The notes: a model not told the origin generated them from the letters alone. DNA of 64,000 nt from Jilunia laotingensis (GCF_014385165.1 NZ_JACRTF010000001.1:1922001-1986000); one strand, 5' to 3'; shown: positions 26,743 to 34,932, numbered from the stretch's first letter. A program made the numbers and translations.

Positions 26743-27408
26743 ATGAATAAAAAAATCTATTTATTACCCATCTTATTGTTCGTGTTAGCACTGACTTCTT
26801 GTGAAGAAACGAAGGAAGTGAGTAAGTACGATAACTGGCAGTCGCGAAATGATGCGTTTATAGACTCTTTGAGAAGTGTATATGATCAAGGGACAGTAGA
26901 CAAAGATGGACGAAAACTGGAACGCTTTGCTCTTCTTACCGCTCCTGATAATTATATTTATTATAAGGTTTTGGATCCGGTAACAGGGACTCCCACTGAA
27001 AATAATCCTTATGAATATATCGAAGGATATGAGAAGTCTGATATTCGTCCATTGTATACGGATACTGTGAATGTATATTACAGAGGAACGCTCATTAATG
27101 GTGAATACTTTGATGGTTTCAAAGGACCTAATCCTACGGTTTTTGATCGCCCGATCCGTGTTGGGGTTAGTGGACTTCTTGGAGGATCGACAGGAGTTGT
27201 GGTCGGTTGGACTGAAGTATTGCAACGGATGACAGTGGGGGCCCGATGGAAAGTATTTATTCCTTGGGAATATGCTTATGGTTCCAGTAGTCAGACCGGA
27301 TCTGGTGATGGCGTGGATATTCCTGCTTATTCTGCATTGATTTTCGATATGCAATTGTATAATATAGATAACGCGAGTTCAAATAGCTTGGAAGTGGAAG
27401 AAGAATAG
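26743..27408 (+). CDS. FKBP-type peptidyl-prolyl isomerase lipoprotein
   Basis: 221 residues. A lipoprotein signal (LLFVLALTSCEETKE) places it at the periplasmic side of the envelope. The C-terminal two-thirds is an FKBP domain: VNVYYRGTLINGEYFDGF, a widened insert with PIRVGVSGLLGGSTGVVVGWTEVLQRMTVGARWKVFIPWEYAYGSS, and the closing IPAYSALIFDMQLYNI, with most binding-pocket aromatics kept. It would speed Xaa-Pro isomerisation in exported proteins. It sits 11 bp downstream of glyS, an arrangement without an obvious functional link. A terminator at 27430 follows. Confidence 0.9.
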   Translation: MNKKIYLLPILLFVLALTSCEETKEVSKYDNWQSRNDAFIDSLRSVYDQGTVDKDGRKLERFALLTAPDNYIYYKVLDPVTGTPTENNPYEYIEGYEKSDIRPLYTDTVNVYYRGTLINGEYFDGFKGPNPTVFDRPIRVGVSGLLGGSTGVVVGWTEVLQRMTVGARWKVFIPWEYAYGSSSQTGSGDGVDIPAYSALIFDMQLYNIDNASSNSLEVEEE

Positions 27409-27429
27409 ATTTATTATTTATACGATTTT

Positions 27430-27473
27430 ACAGCCTGTCCCTTTTTTCCATAAAAGGAACAGGCTGTATTTTA
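27430..27473 (+). terminator. Bidirectional terminator between glyS-FKBP and the NUDIX gene
   Basis: ACAGCCTGTCCCTTTT (27430-27445) pairs with AAAAGGAACAGGCTGT (27452-27467), one bulge, followed by ATTTT on the plus strand and AAAATCG on the other. It lies between converging genes. Confidence 0.8.
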
Positions 27474-27505
27474 ATATGGCAGTTATGTAAAGGATGACGT
27501 TATGG

Positions 27506-28132
27506 TCAATCAAAAGGTGCCTGCCAATTCTCGTCTTGATAGGCATCAAAGCACATTTTAATTTGTTTCTTATTATTCTTTTCTTCTGCCAATGGCGGAA
27601 TCTCATCCAAAGAGAAATATCTGCTTTCTATGGTTTCTATATTGGGCTGGAAACTTCCGCCTTCTATTTCACAAAGCACAAACACTTTGCAGACATTATA
27701 AGCATAAGCTGGTTGATTGTGGAGATTCCTGTCTTGCAAGGCAATGATTCGTATGGCTTTTACATCCAGTCCTGCTTCTTCCTTCACTTCCTTTTCCGTG
27801 TTTGTCTTGATAGTCTGGTTCACATCAACCCAGCCACCGGGTAAAGACCAGAACCCCGATTTCTCTTTAACTAACAATATCTTTCCTCCTTTGAAGATTG
27901 CTGCTCGTGTGTCCAGCTTAGGAGTCTGAAACCCCGTTTCATTACAGAATAAAGTTTTTACTTTATCCAATGGTAGTCCACTTTGTCTGCTGATGATTTC
28001 AGCAGCTATTTCACGGATTCGTTCAAACCGTTCTAGGTCGAAAGGGTCTTTAGAGTAAGTCACCCCTGCCTGTCCGATAAATTGTAATTCTTTGGCCCAA
28101 TCCAGCCAGATTAATTGGTTTGCGTTATTCAT
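27506..28132 (-). CDS. NUDIX hydrolase with N-terminal NUDIX-associated domain
   Basis: 208 residues in two parts: an N-terminal helical domain of ~65 residues (LDWAKELQFIGQAGVTYSKDPFDLERFERIREIAAEII), as in the ADP-ribose pyrophosphatase-like NUDIX subgroup, and a NUDIX domain. The NUDIX box is GWVDVNQTIKTNTEKEVKEEAGLDV; the usual Arg of REUxEE is Lys here, while the metal-binding Glu residues are kept. It would hydrolyse a nucleoside diphosphate linked to another group, perhaps ADP-ribose or an oxidised nucleotide. Cytoplasmic, monocistronic, with a -7 box at 28152-28159. Confidence 0.88.
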   Translation of the reverse strand: MNNANQLIWLDWAKELQFIGQAGVTYSKDPFDLERFERIREIAAEIISRQSGLPLDKVKTLFCNETGFQTPKLDTRAAIFKGGKILLVKEKSGFWSLPGGWVDVNQTIKTNTEKEVKEEAGLDVKAIRIIALQDRNLHNQPAYAYNVCKVFVLCEIEGGSFQPNIETIESRYFSLDEIPPLAEEKNNKKQIKMCFDAYQDENWQAPFD

Positions 28133-28151
28133 ATGTTAATGTTTTACTTCT

Positions 28152-28159
28152 CAAATATA
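28152..28159 (-). promoter_or_regulatory. -7 promoter box for the NUDIX gene
   Basis: Minus-strand TATATTTG, ending 19 bp upstream of the ATG at 28132. Confidence 0.5.
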
Positions 28160-28222
28160 GGGATAAAATGATGTCAATGTAATTATTTGCTTGATTTTCT
28201 TTCATATTAAATTCTTTCATCT

Positions 28223-28230
28223 TATTTTTG
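28223..28230 (+). promoter_or_regulatory. -7 promoter box for the beta-flower lipoprotein
   Basis: TATTTTTG fits TAnnTTTG and lies 73 bp before the ATG at 28304. Confidence 0.5.
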
Positions 28231-28303
28231 TATGCATTCCTTTGCGATGAACTCGATGAAGCTCTTAGCTAAAGATCATGAAGCACAATAAATACATTAT
28301 GAT

Positions 28304-29146
28304 ATGGAAAAACTATTTTTGATTCTGTTCGCCATTTCCGGATTGCTTTTCGGATGTAATGGAAGTGATGAAGAACCTATTCCTCCTCGGGATACGGATG
28401 TTTCTTTGTTTAACAAGGAAGCAAAAGCTGTGGTTTACATGGACTATCTTGATAATAATTTGACAATTTATATGTGGGACGGTACTCCGGTTGCTTACGT
28501 TGACAATAAAGAAGATATCTACCTCTTTAATGGTCATTTTTTTGGATGGTATGCAAACGGGATAGTTTATGATAAAGAAGGTTATGCCGTTTTTGCCCGA
28601 GAAGGGGTTGTTAGAGGGGAGATTAAGATGGATAATCCATCTACTGAAAGCACGGCTAAGGGAGCTAAGAAGGATAAACCTGCCCCAAAGGAAAAGTCAT
28701 CTAAACCGGATACTCCAAAATTGAAGGATGAATGGAAGGTAATCGTGCCCCCATTTGACGAACTTTTCCAAATTGAAGTTACTTTGTATGATCAAGGAAG
28801 AGATGCCATCGCTTATATAGATTACGGTGATAACATGACAATTTATATGTGGGATGGTACTCCCGTAGCTTATTTGGAAGAGAATGAAGGTGTTTATCGT
28901 TTCGATGGTCGTTTCCTCGGATGGTATGAAGATGGCATCGTTTATGATAAGGAAGGGTATGCTGTAGCAGCACGAGAAGGAACCTTGAAAGGTGAAATTT
29001 CTATGGTAACTCCGTTGCCGGCTTCTCCCAAAGAGGAGAAAAAGGGTAAGCCGGATAAAGGAGTAAAGGAGTCTAAACCGGTACTTCCTCAATTTGAAAA
29101 TAGCTGGAGTAAGACCTCGCTTACTGATTTTTTTCTGTCTGAATAA
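28304..29146 (+). CDS. Lipoprotein with two tandem 4-fold beta-flower domains
   Basis: 280 residues with a lipoprotein signal (LFAISGLLFGCNGSDEE, Cys 18). Two copies of a ~78-residue unit lie at ~33-110 and ~156-236. Each reads DG/N-rich beta hairpins: TIYMWDGTPVAY, then Y-x-F-[ND]-G-[HR]-F-[FL]-GWY, GIVYDKEGYAV and AREG. This matches the '4-fold beta flower' domain of small Bacteroidota proteins. The linker (~111-145) and the tail after ~236 are Lys/Pro/Glu-rich and low in complexity. The units are close enough in DNA to suggest a fairly recent internal duplication. No known function; probably a surface or periplasmic protein. A hairpin follows at 29192. Confidence 0.8.
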   Translation: MEKLFLILFAISGLLFGCNGSDEEPIPPRDTDVSLFNKEAKAVVYMDYLDNNLTIYMWDGTPVAYVDNKEDIYLFNGHFFGWYANGIVYDKEGYAVFAREGVVRGEIKMDNPSTESTAKGAKKDKPAPKEKSSKPDTPKLKDEWKVIVPPFDELFQIEVTLYDQGRDAIAYIDYGDNMTIYMWDGTPVAYLEENEGVYRFDGRFLGWYEDGIVYDKEGYAVAAREGTLKGEISMVTPLPASPKEEKKGKPDKGVKESKPVLPQFENSWSKTSLTDFFLSE

Positions 29147-29451
29147 GCGTAAGCGAAAAGCTGAATAAAAAGTTTACTTGACTAAAAATGGCGTTGGGCA
29201 ACGTATTAACGAATGCGTGTCCAACGTTTGTATTGGAAGTTATCCAAGAAGTCAATGATCCTGTCTTTTTCAACCGATGCGCCAACATGTTCTCTTTGAA
29301 TATTTCTAGGCTTACATCTTTCTGCTATTGTAATACACTTGATTACCGCTTTCATCCATATTACCCTTTAAGATGGGAGGAGAAAAAAAGGATATTTGAA
29401 AGCGAGAATGAAAAATAGCTAGTGGAGAGTGCCCCTATATCTTGAAAACTT
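29147..29451. other. Intergenic region after the beta-flower lipoprotein
   Basis: 305 bp between converging genes. It contains a hairpin (29192-29226). A plus-strand ORF of 76 codons (29188-29418) begins inside that hairpin and has no recognisable features; I do not call it. Confidence 0.4.
29192..29230 (+). terminator. Possible terminator after the beta-flower lipoprotein
   Basis: CGTTGG-gca-ACG (29192-29203) pairs with CGT-gt-CCAACG (29216-29226), an interrupted 9-bp stem followed by TTTG. Confidence 0.45.
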
Positions 29452-30348
29452 CTAGTTCTGTACAAGCCTGTATCTATTGGGAACAATGCCTGTAAGTTTT
29501 TTGAACCAATGACTGAAATATTGTACACTTGGGTATCCCAGCTTTTCTGTAATCATGCTAACAGTGTTATCTGAATTGAGTAACATCTTTTTAGCCTTGT
29601 CCAACCGTTTCAACTGGTAATATTCATAAATGTCTTTTTCGCTTTCAAATTTTAGTAAGTCATTGAAGTAATGAGGGGATAATTGGAGGATATCAGCACA
29701 ATATTCAGCTGATGGAGTGTGGTTGTTTTTTGATTTACCAGAAAGAATATATTGATCAAGTAGTATGTCTGTTTGCTTAATTATTTCTTTACTGGCTTCA
29801 CTGCGTGTAATAAACTGGCGCTCATAGAAACGTGTACAATAATCTAAAAGCAGCTCGATGTACCGTGAAATCAGTGTTTTACTATGGCAATCTATTGCAT
29901 GGCGAAGCTCTTCCTCAATGCTTAGTAGGCATTCTATGACTTTTTTCTTTTCCCGTTGGGAAATGTGGAGTGCTTCATCTATCTTGTAAAAAAAGAATGA
30001 GTAATTATTTATATGTTCTCCTAACGAAGTTTGAGTAAGCAAATCCGGGTGGAATGCCAGTAACCAGCCTTTTGTGGGAAATGCTTTACTCTTGCCTATT
30101 TTGATAGACTCTCCCGGCATGAGAAAGACCAATGATGCGTTGGAGTAATCATAATACTTTCGTCCAAACAAGAACTCTTCAACTTCACCTTCTATTATAA
30201 GAACAGTATAAAAGTCAAATTTAATGGTCTGCTGTTCCAAGCTGGCTTTTGACAGGTCGATAGCACTTGCTAATGGATGAAGCGTTTTACAGCCGAGGCA
30301 ACAATTACATTGATGGACGGTTTCTATGTTCAATATTTTTTCTTTCAT
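29452..30348 (-). CDS. AraC-family transcriptional regulator (downstream paralogue)
   Basis: 298 residues. The C-terminal ~100 residues hold two HTH motifs of the AraC type (YCADILQLSPHYFNDLLKFESEKDIYEYYQLKRLDKAKKMLLNSDNTVSMITEKLGYPSVQYFSHWFKKLTGIVPNRYR). The N-terminal ~190 residues form a sensing/dimerisation domain shared with the next gene upstream (CHSKTLISRYIELLLDYCTRFYERQF). The protein has a Cys-rich start (HQCNCCLGC), odd for the family and absent from its paralogue. It is tandem with, and 117 bp from, the second AraC gene, so it may be co-transcribed. Ligand and targets are unknown. Confidence 0.9.
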   Translation of the reverse strand: MKEKILNIETVHQCNCCLGCKTLHPLASAIDLSKASLEQQTIKFDFYTVLIIEGEVEEFLFGRKYYDYSNASLVFLMPGESIKIGKSKAFPTKGWLLAFHPDLLTQTSLGEHINNYSFFFYKIDEALHISQREKKKVIECLLSIEEELRHAIDCHSKTLISRYIELLLDYCTRFYERQFITRSEASKEIIKQTDILLDQYILSGKSKNNHTPSAEYCADILQLSPHYFNDLLKFESEKDIYEYYQLKRLDKAKKMLLNSDNTVSMITEKLGYPSVQYFSHWFKKLTGIVPNRYRLVQN

Positions 30349-30434
30349 AAGAATATCTTACTTTCTATGAAGATAAGTTGTTCTAATCAAATTGATACTC
30401 CTTTTCTTATATTGGTAATCAAGGGTATAATAAC

Positions 30435-30453
30435 TGTAAATTTGTGATTTACA
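30435..30453 (-). other. Small inverted repeat between the two AraC genes
   Basis: TGTAAAT (30435-30441) and ATTTACA (30447-30453) form a perfect 7-bp palindrome with a 5-base centre, 12 bp past the stop of the upstream AraC gene. It may be a weak 3' hairpin, or an operator for the downstream AraC gene; part of it (TGTAAATTTGTG) resembles the direct repeats at 31446. Confidence 0.35.
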
Positions 30454-30465
30454 AGTCTTAATGCG

Positions 30466-31368
30466 TCATACATTATTTAGCATCCTATATTCATTGGGTG
30501 AACAGCCTACATTCTTTTTAAATAGTCGTGAAAAATGTTGGGCGTACTGGAACCCCAATCCATAAGCAATTTGGGATACAGGTAACTGGGTGTTAAGTAT
30601 TCTTTCCTTAGCCATATCTATCAGCTTGGATATAATGTATTGTTGAGCATTTTTTCCTGTTTCCTTTTTTATTAAATCACCGAAATAATTGGGAGACAAA
30701 CAAACTTTATCTGCAAAATATCTCACAGTCGGGAAGCCGTTTACTTCGGCATTACTTCCTGTAAAATAATCGTTCAATAGATTTTCGAATTGAACGACAA
30801 CGTCTTTGTTGACTTTAGCACGGGTATTGAATTGCCGTTCATAGAAGCGCATGCAATAGTCGAGCAGTAATTCGATATTTTTGGCAATTAATGTCTTGGT
30901 ATGTTTGTCTACGGCATGTCCTAATTCAATACGGATTTTATCAAGGCAATCAATGATTATTTGCCTTTCTTCATCGGACACATGTAGTGCTTCGCTCACT
31001 TCATAAGAGAAAAAAGAATATTGTTTGATGTTTTGCCCCAGTGAAGTGCCTCGTATTAAGTCCGGGTGGAAAACAAGACCTAAAGAAGAAGGCTTGACGC
31101 CTTCTTTCAATTCAATGCCGATGACTTGGTTAGGAGCCATACATACCACTGTGCCTTCCTGATAATCATATTGTTTTTTCCCATATTTGAGGTCGCCACA
31201 TTTGGTATGTTTTAAAAATAAAGAATACACTCCCATGTTAATTCGAACATGGTTGGGATGTTGGGTTGCTTTGGTTAAATCTACCACTGCAACCAAGGGA
31301 TGCAGGGTTTCCAATCCATAAAATTTATTGTATTGATCTACGGTATCAATTTTTATAATCTCATCCAT
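30466..31368 (-). CDS. AraC-family transcriptional regulator (upstream paralogue)
   Basis: 300 residues, collinear with the previous AraC protein across its whole length (shared GLETLHPLVAVVDLTKA start, LVFHPDLIRGTSLGQNIKQYSFFSYEVSEALHVS middle, LLLDYCMRFYERQFNTRA). The C-terminal AraC domain is intact: RYFADKVCLSPNYFGDLIKKETGKNAQQYI and LPVSQIAYGLGFQYAQHFSRLFKKNVGCSPNEYR. It faces away from the TonB-dependent receptor gene at 31740, with 371 bp between that contain a 21-bp-spaced direct repeat. It therefore is the best candidate regulator of the receptor and of itself. The promoter box is 31400-31407. Confidence 0.92.
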   Translation of the reverse strand: MDEIIKIDTVDQYNKFYGLETLHPLVAVVDLTKATQHPNHVRINMGVYSLFLKHTKCGDLKYGKKQYDYQEGTVVCMAPNQVIGIELKEGVKPSSLGLVFHPDLIRGTSLGQNIKQYSFFSYEVSEALHVSDEERQIIIDCLDKIRIELGHAVDKHTKTLIAKNIELLLDYCMRFYERQFNTRAKVNKDVVVQFENLLNDYFTGSNAEVNGFPTVRYFADKVCLSPNYFGDLIKKETGKNAQQYIISKLIDMAKERILNTQLPVSQIAYGLGFQYAQHFSRLFKKNVGCSPNEYRMLNNV

Positions 31369-31399
31369 CTTATATTATGTCTAAGTTGTTGAACTGTAG

Positions 31400-31407
31400 C
31401 AAAGATA
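31400..31407 (-). promoter_or_regulatory. -7 promoter box for the upstream AraC gene
   Basis: Minus-strand TATCTTTG, 31 bp before the ATG at 31368; the implied start of transcription is near 31393. Confidence 0.6.
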
Positions 31408-31445
31408 TAAATAAAAATCATACTTGTTTCATATGGTATGCCGAA

Positions 31446-31483
31446 TCTGTAATTGTGGTAGTACTATCCGTAATTGTGGTACT
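31446..31483. promoter_or_regulatory. Direct repeat, probable AraC operator
   Basis: TCTGTAATTGTGGTAGT (31446-31462) and TCCGTAATTGTGGTACT (31467-31483) share GTAATTGTGGTA and are exactly 21 bp apart, two helical turns. AraC-type proteins typically bind direct half-sites with this phasing. Centred about -61 and -82 from the likely AraC start site, and ~165 bp upstream of the receptor's -7 box. Confidence 0.6.
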
Positions 31484-31620
31484 GTTTCGGGAATTTTCCT
31501 TCCGGTAAACATTGCTTTTTCTTTTACTTTAATTGCATTGTGGAAATGATAATGGAATAAAAAAGTAATCAGGGTATAAATAGATGTAATTTGTATACAA
31601 CCGTATTGGGTTAAGAACAG

Positions 31621-31628
31621 TATATTTG
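31621..31628 (+). promoter_or_regulatory. -7 promoter box for the TonB-dependent receptor
   Basis: TATATTTG fits TAnnTTTG; the leader to the ATG at 31740 would be ~105 bases. No well-spaced -33 box, in keeping with an activator-dependent promoter. Confidence 0.5.
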
Positions 31629-31739
31629 CAAAAAAATATAGATGGCATAATGAGTGTGCCCCAGATGAGATATACGGTGTCACAGTGGCATGAGTTCGGT
31701 GCCTGATTCTCTCTATTTTGATAACAACAAAAATAAAAT

Positions 31740-33635
31740 ATGAAAAGACAATTTGTAATTATGTTCCTAGTGGGCAGTCTTATGTCTACGGGGATATTAA
31801 CAGCCCAAAATGATAGTGCAAGAATAGCCCGGAATTATTCGATAGATGAAGTGGTGGTCACCGGTACCCGCAATGAGACAGATATCCGCCACTTACCGAT
31901 GACGGTTTCGGTCATCAACCGCAAGCAGATAGAACAGGCATTCCAGCCGTCTTTGTTGCCGATACTTACCGAACAAGTGCCGGGACTGTTCACGACAGCC
32001 CGTGGTGTAATGGGCTTTGGTGTTTCGGGTGGTGCCGCAGGGAGCATTTCGTTGCGCGGATTGAATGGAGGATCGGGAAGGTTGATGGTGTTGATTGACG
32101 GACATCCACAATATATGGGAATCATGGGGCACCCCATAGCTGATGCTTATCAATCGCTCATGGCAGATCGTATAGAAGTGTTGAGGGGACCTGCTTCGGT
32201 ACTTTATGGTTCGAATGCCATGGGCGGTGTGGTGAACATAGTAACCCGTAAGATGCGTGAAGATGGTGTAAATACGAGTGCCAATATCGGTTACGGTTCT
32301 TATAACACCTTACAGACCGAAGTAACCAATCGTGTGCGGAAAGGGCGTTTCACGAGTATTGTAAGCGGATCTTACAATCGTACGGACGGGCATCGTTCAA
32401 ACATGGAATTTGAACAATATGGCGGTTATGCCAAGTTAGGATATGGACTCTCAAAAACCTGGAATGTTTGGGGGGACATAAACATTACTCATTTCAATGC
32501 TTCAAATCCGGGAAGCATATTCAATCCCTTATTGGATGCCGATCAGCACATCACCCGTGGTATGACTTCCTATGCGTTGGAAAACCATTATGAAAGGACA
32601 TCAGGAGCTTTGAGTTTCTTTTATAATTGGGGACGTCATAAGATTAACGATGGCTACAATCCGGCAGAAGGGAAAGGCCCGTTAGCATATCGTTTTAATT
32701 CGCGGGATAACATGATGGGACTGTCTTGGTATCAATCTGTGCAGCTTTTTAGAGGAAACCGTTTTACAGCCGGTGTAGATTGGTACCGTTTCGGAGGCGA
32801 AGCGTGGAATAAATTCGTTGAAGGTACGAGAACAGGTGAACGTGTGGATATTGTGGATGAGATACAGGATGAGGTGGCCGGTTACATTGATTTCCGGCAA
32901 GATATAGGACAGTGGTTGACCTTCGATGCGGGATTGCGTTTTGACCATCATTCACATGTGGGTGCTGAATGGGTACCGCAGGTGGGTCTATCATTTCATC
33001 TTCCGGCATCTGCGGAAATAAAACTTTCGGCAAGTAAGGGGTTCCGTTATCCTTTAATCAAGGAGATGTTCATGTGGGGGATGGCAAATGCTGAACTGAA
33101 GCCTGAACGTATGTGGAATTACGAACTTTCATTTTCTCGGAAATTTCTTCAAGAGAGATTGTCATTTGGGATAAATCTCTTTTATATTGATGCGGATAAT
33201 CTGATTGTGCCGGCAATGGTTGGTGACCGCCAGATGAATACCAATACGGGAAAGGCCGAAAACACTGGCTTTGAAATACAGGCAGCCTACCGTATATCGC
33301 AGCTTTGGTCAGTAGATGCTAATTATAGTTACTTGCATATGGAAAATCCTATTGTTGCTGCTCCCGAACAGAAACTTTATGCAGGCGCCATATTTAATAA
33401 AGGACGCTGGAACGTATCTACAGGCGTTCAGTACATTGCCGGACTTTACAAGTCGACTGTTCCTGTTGAAAAAGAAGATTTTGTACTTTGGAATATACGT
33501 GGCTCATATCGTGCCTCAGGATGGTTGAGCATTTGGTTACGTGGAGAGAATCTTTTGGCACAACGTTATGAAATCAATACAGGATTCCCTATGCCGAAAA
33601 CAACCTTTATGGGAGGAGTAAACGTTAACTTTTGA
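31740..33635 (+). CDS. TonB-dependent outer-membrane receptor (BtuB/Cir-like)
   Basis: 631 residues: signal peptide to ~ILTAQ, TonB box in YSIDEVVVTGTRNETD, plug domain (LPMTVSVINRKQIEQAF, GMGFGV-like GFGVSGGAAGSISLRGLNGGSGRLMVLIDG, ADRIEVLRGPASVLYGSNAMGGVVNIVT) and a 22-strand barrel ending in VNVNF. There is no SusC-type N-terminal extension and no SusD partner, so it resembles siderophore, haem or cobalamin receptors rather than glycan transporters. The substrate is unknown; the nearby cobalamin adenosyltransferase (37674) is a weak hint only. Likely controlled by the AraC protein encoded upstream. A TonB gene lies 1.5 kb downstream. Confidence 0.92.
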   Translation: MKRQFVIMFLVGSLMSTGILTAQNDSARIARNYSIDEVVVTGTRNETDIRHLPMTVSVINRKQIEQAFQPSLLPILTEQVPGLFTTARGVMGFGVSGGAAGSISLRGLNGGSGRLMVLIDGHPQYMGIMGHPIADAYQSLMADRIEVLRGPASVLYGSNAMGGVVNIVTRKMREDGVNTSANIGYGSYNTLQTEVTNRVRKGRFTSIVSGSYNRTDGHRSNMEFEQYGGYAKLGYGLSKTWNVWGDINITHFNASNPGSIFNPLLDADQHITRGMTSYALENHYERTSGALSFFYNWGRHKINDGYNPAEGKGPLAYRFNSRDNMMGLSWYQSVQLFRGNRFTAGVDWYRFGGEAWNKFVEGTRTGERVDIVDEIQDEVAGYIDFRQDIGQWLTFDAGLRFDHHSHVGAEWVPQVGLSFHLPASAEIKLSASKGFRYPLIKEMFMWGMANAELKPERMWNYELSFSRKFLQERLSFGINLFYIDADNLIVPAMVGDRQMNTNTGKAENTGFEIQAAYRISQLWSVDANYSYLHMENPIVAAPEQKLYAGAIFNKGRWNVSTGVQYIAGLYKSTVPVEKEDFVLWNIRGSYRASGWLSIWLRGENLLAQRYEINTGFPMPKTTFMGGVNVNF

Positions 33636-33701
33636 TGTAGTTCGATTCTCTTCAAGTTGTTTTTTCTCTTCAATTAATTACTAAGAGGGTGTTAATTCAT
33701 T

Positions 33702-33740
33702 GGCACTCTCGCGACATTTAATTGGCGCAGGAGTGTCTTT
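33702..33740 (+). terminator. Probable terminator after the TonB-dependent receptor
   Basis: GGCACTC-tc-GCG (33702-33713) pairs with CGC-ag-GAGTGTC (33726-33737), followed by TTTC. Interrupted 10-bp stem, lying between converging genes. Confidence 0.5.
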
Positions 33741-33865
33741 CTATTAGCAGTGATATGTCAATTATATGGTACAATTGTGAGTATAATGTTATTGAGTGTA
33801 AGCAAAGGTCGTTGGTAAAACTTGAAAATAAGTTATTGTGCCGTTATTTTTATCTCATCATTTTG

Positions 33866-34879
33866 TTAACGCAAATTAGGCTTTGGACGGAAAGGGATAT
33901 AAAGTACATAATTACAGTCTACCGGTACTCCTCCGGACATACCGGGAACAAATTGAGGCAGGCTATTAACAATTCTCAGAGCTTCTTCTCCAAACTCCCG
34001 GTAAGAGCATTTCAGGATGTGTGGATTTACAACTTTCCCTTCTCTGTTGACAGTGAATTCACAAAGTGCATAACCTTTGGCCGCTTTTGCGAGTAACTTC
34101 GGTGGATATATTAGGTTGGACATGGCATAATCTTCCAGTGTACTATCAGGAAGTTCCGGTTGAATTTCCAGTTCTTTTCCCGGTTCACAACTTTTCCACA
34201 CGCCAGTCTGGAAGTTACCGGCATATCTCGGCTTTTTATATTGATCCGGATGGGCTTTGGATCGATCTTCTAAGCTTTTTATCAATCGTCGTGCATTGTT
34301 TATAATATCTTCTTCGGAAAGTCCTTTCTTTAAAGACAATGAATACGCTGATTCGAAAATTGCGACCAAACGTCCCATTAAGGTATTTCTATCAGGGGAC
34401 CATTTCTTCCCGGTCATTATCTCGCCTTTATTATTTGTCGTCGTGAAATAATAGGTGATACCATCTAGCCCGCTGGTGGAACCGTCCATGTCTTGGATTT
34501 GTCCGGTGGTTAAGCTCAGCAATTCTCCTAACAGCGTATATAGAGTTTTTCCTATCTCTGTTGAGCTTGTCTTCACTTTGATACTGTTTCTTTCCACTTG
34601 CCAACTGTTTTGTGACAAAGTATTCGATAGTAAGAAATATTTTCCTTCCCTACTTTCTACCGATAATGCATATTCGGGTGAAAATGAGGGGAGAGCTGCA
34701 TAATATGCATAAGGCTTATGACTGATTCCGAAATTTAAAAGGGAGAATACATTATTATAATAGCCATTAATCTCGTTTGTATGTTTTGTATAATCTTTGA
34801 CCGGTTCAAGATAATCAATCTGTCCCATCATTCTGAAAGACAGGAGGAGTAACAGGAGTGTTGTAATTGCCTTTTTCAT
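33866..34879 (-). CDS. Secreted protein with C-terminal TonB domain
   Basis: 337 residues from the ATG at 34879, which begins a clear signal peptide (MKKAITTLLLLLLSFRMMGQ); the longer frame to 34927 would overlap the promoter box. The body is unlike known families. The last ~95 residues form a TonB C-terminal domain: AKAAKGYALCEFTVNREGKVVNPHILKCSYREFGEEALRIVNSLPQFVPGMSGGVPVDCNYVLYIPFRP. The usual inner-membrane anchor and Pro-rich spanning region of TonB are missing, so it cannot transmit energy in the usual way; it may be a free periplasmic modulator, as is seen in several Bacteroidota proteins. It is divergent from the true TonB at 35119. Confidence 0.75.
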   Translation of the reverse strand: MKKAITTLLLLLLSFRMMGQIDYLEPVKDYTKHTNEINGYYNNVFSLLNFGISHKPYAYYAALPSFSPEYALSVESREGKYFLLSNTLSQNSWQVERNSIKVKTSSTEIGKTLYTLLGELLSLTTGQIQDMDGSTSGLDGITYYFTTTNNKGEIMTGKKWSPDRNTLMGRLVAIFESAYSLSLKKGLSEEDIINNARRLIKSLEDRSKAHPDQYKKPRYAGNFQTGVWKSCEPGKELEIQPELPDSTLEDYAMSNLIYPPKLLAKAAKGYALCEFTVNREGKVVNPHILKCSYREFGEEALRIVNSLPQFVPGMSGGVPVDCNYVLYIPFRPKPNLR

Positions 34880-34924
34880 ATTTGCTTTGATTAAGAAAAT
34901 GGAGACTCTATGTTTGGTTTGGGA

Positions 34925-34932
34925 CAAAGGTA
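34925..34932 (-). promoter_or_regulatory. -7 promoter box for the secreted TonB-domain protein
   Basis: Minus-strand TACCTTTG, 45 bp upstream of the ATG at 34879; it lies inside the longer frame and argues for the shorter start. Confidence 0.5.

Larger units (their letters stand above)
31369..31739. other. Divergent regulatory region between AraC and the TonB-dependent receptor
   Basis: 371 bp with no gene. It carries a leftward -7 box (31400-31407), a direct repeat with a 21-bp period (31446-31483), and a rightward -7 box (31621-31628) followed by a ~105-base leader. Confidence 0.7.

Noticed and set aside
29188..29418. 76-codon plus-strand ORF after the beta-flower lipoprotein
   Set aside because: Starts inside a hairpin, has no recognisable motif and odd composition; left as intergenic.
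33722..34096. 124-codon plus-strand ORF
   Set aside because: Largely antisense to the well-supported secreted TonB-domain gene; no domain seen.
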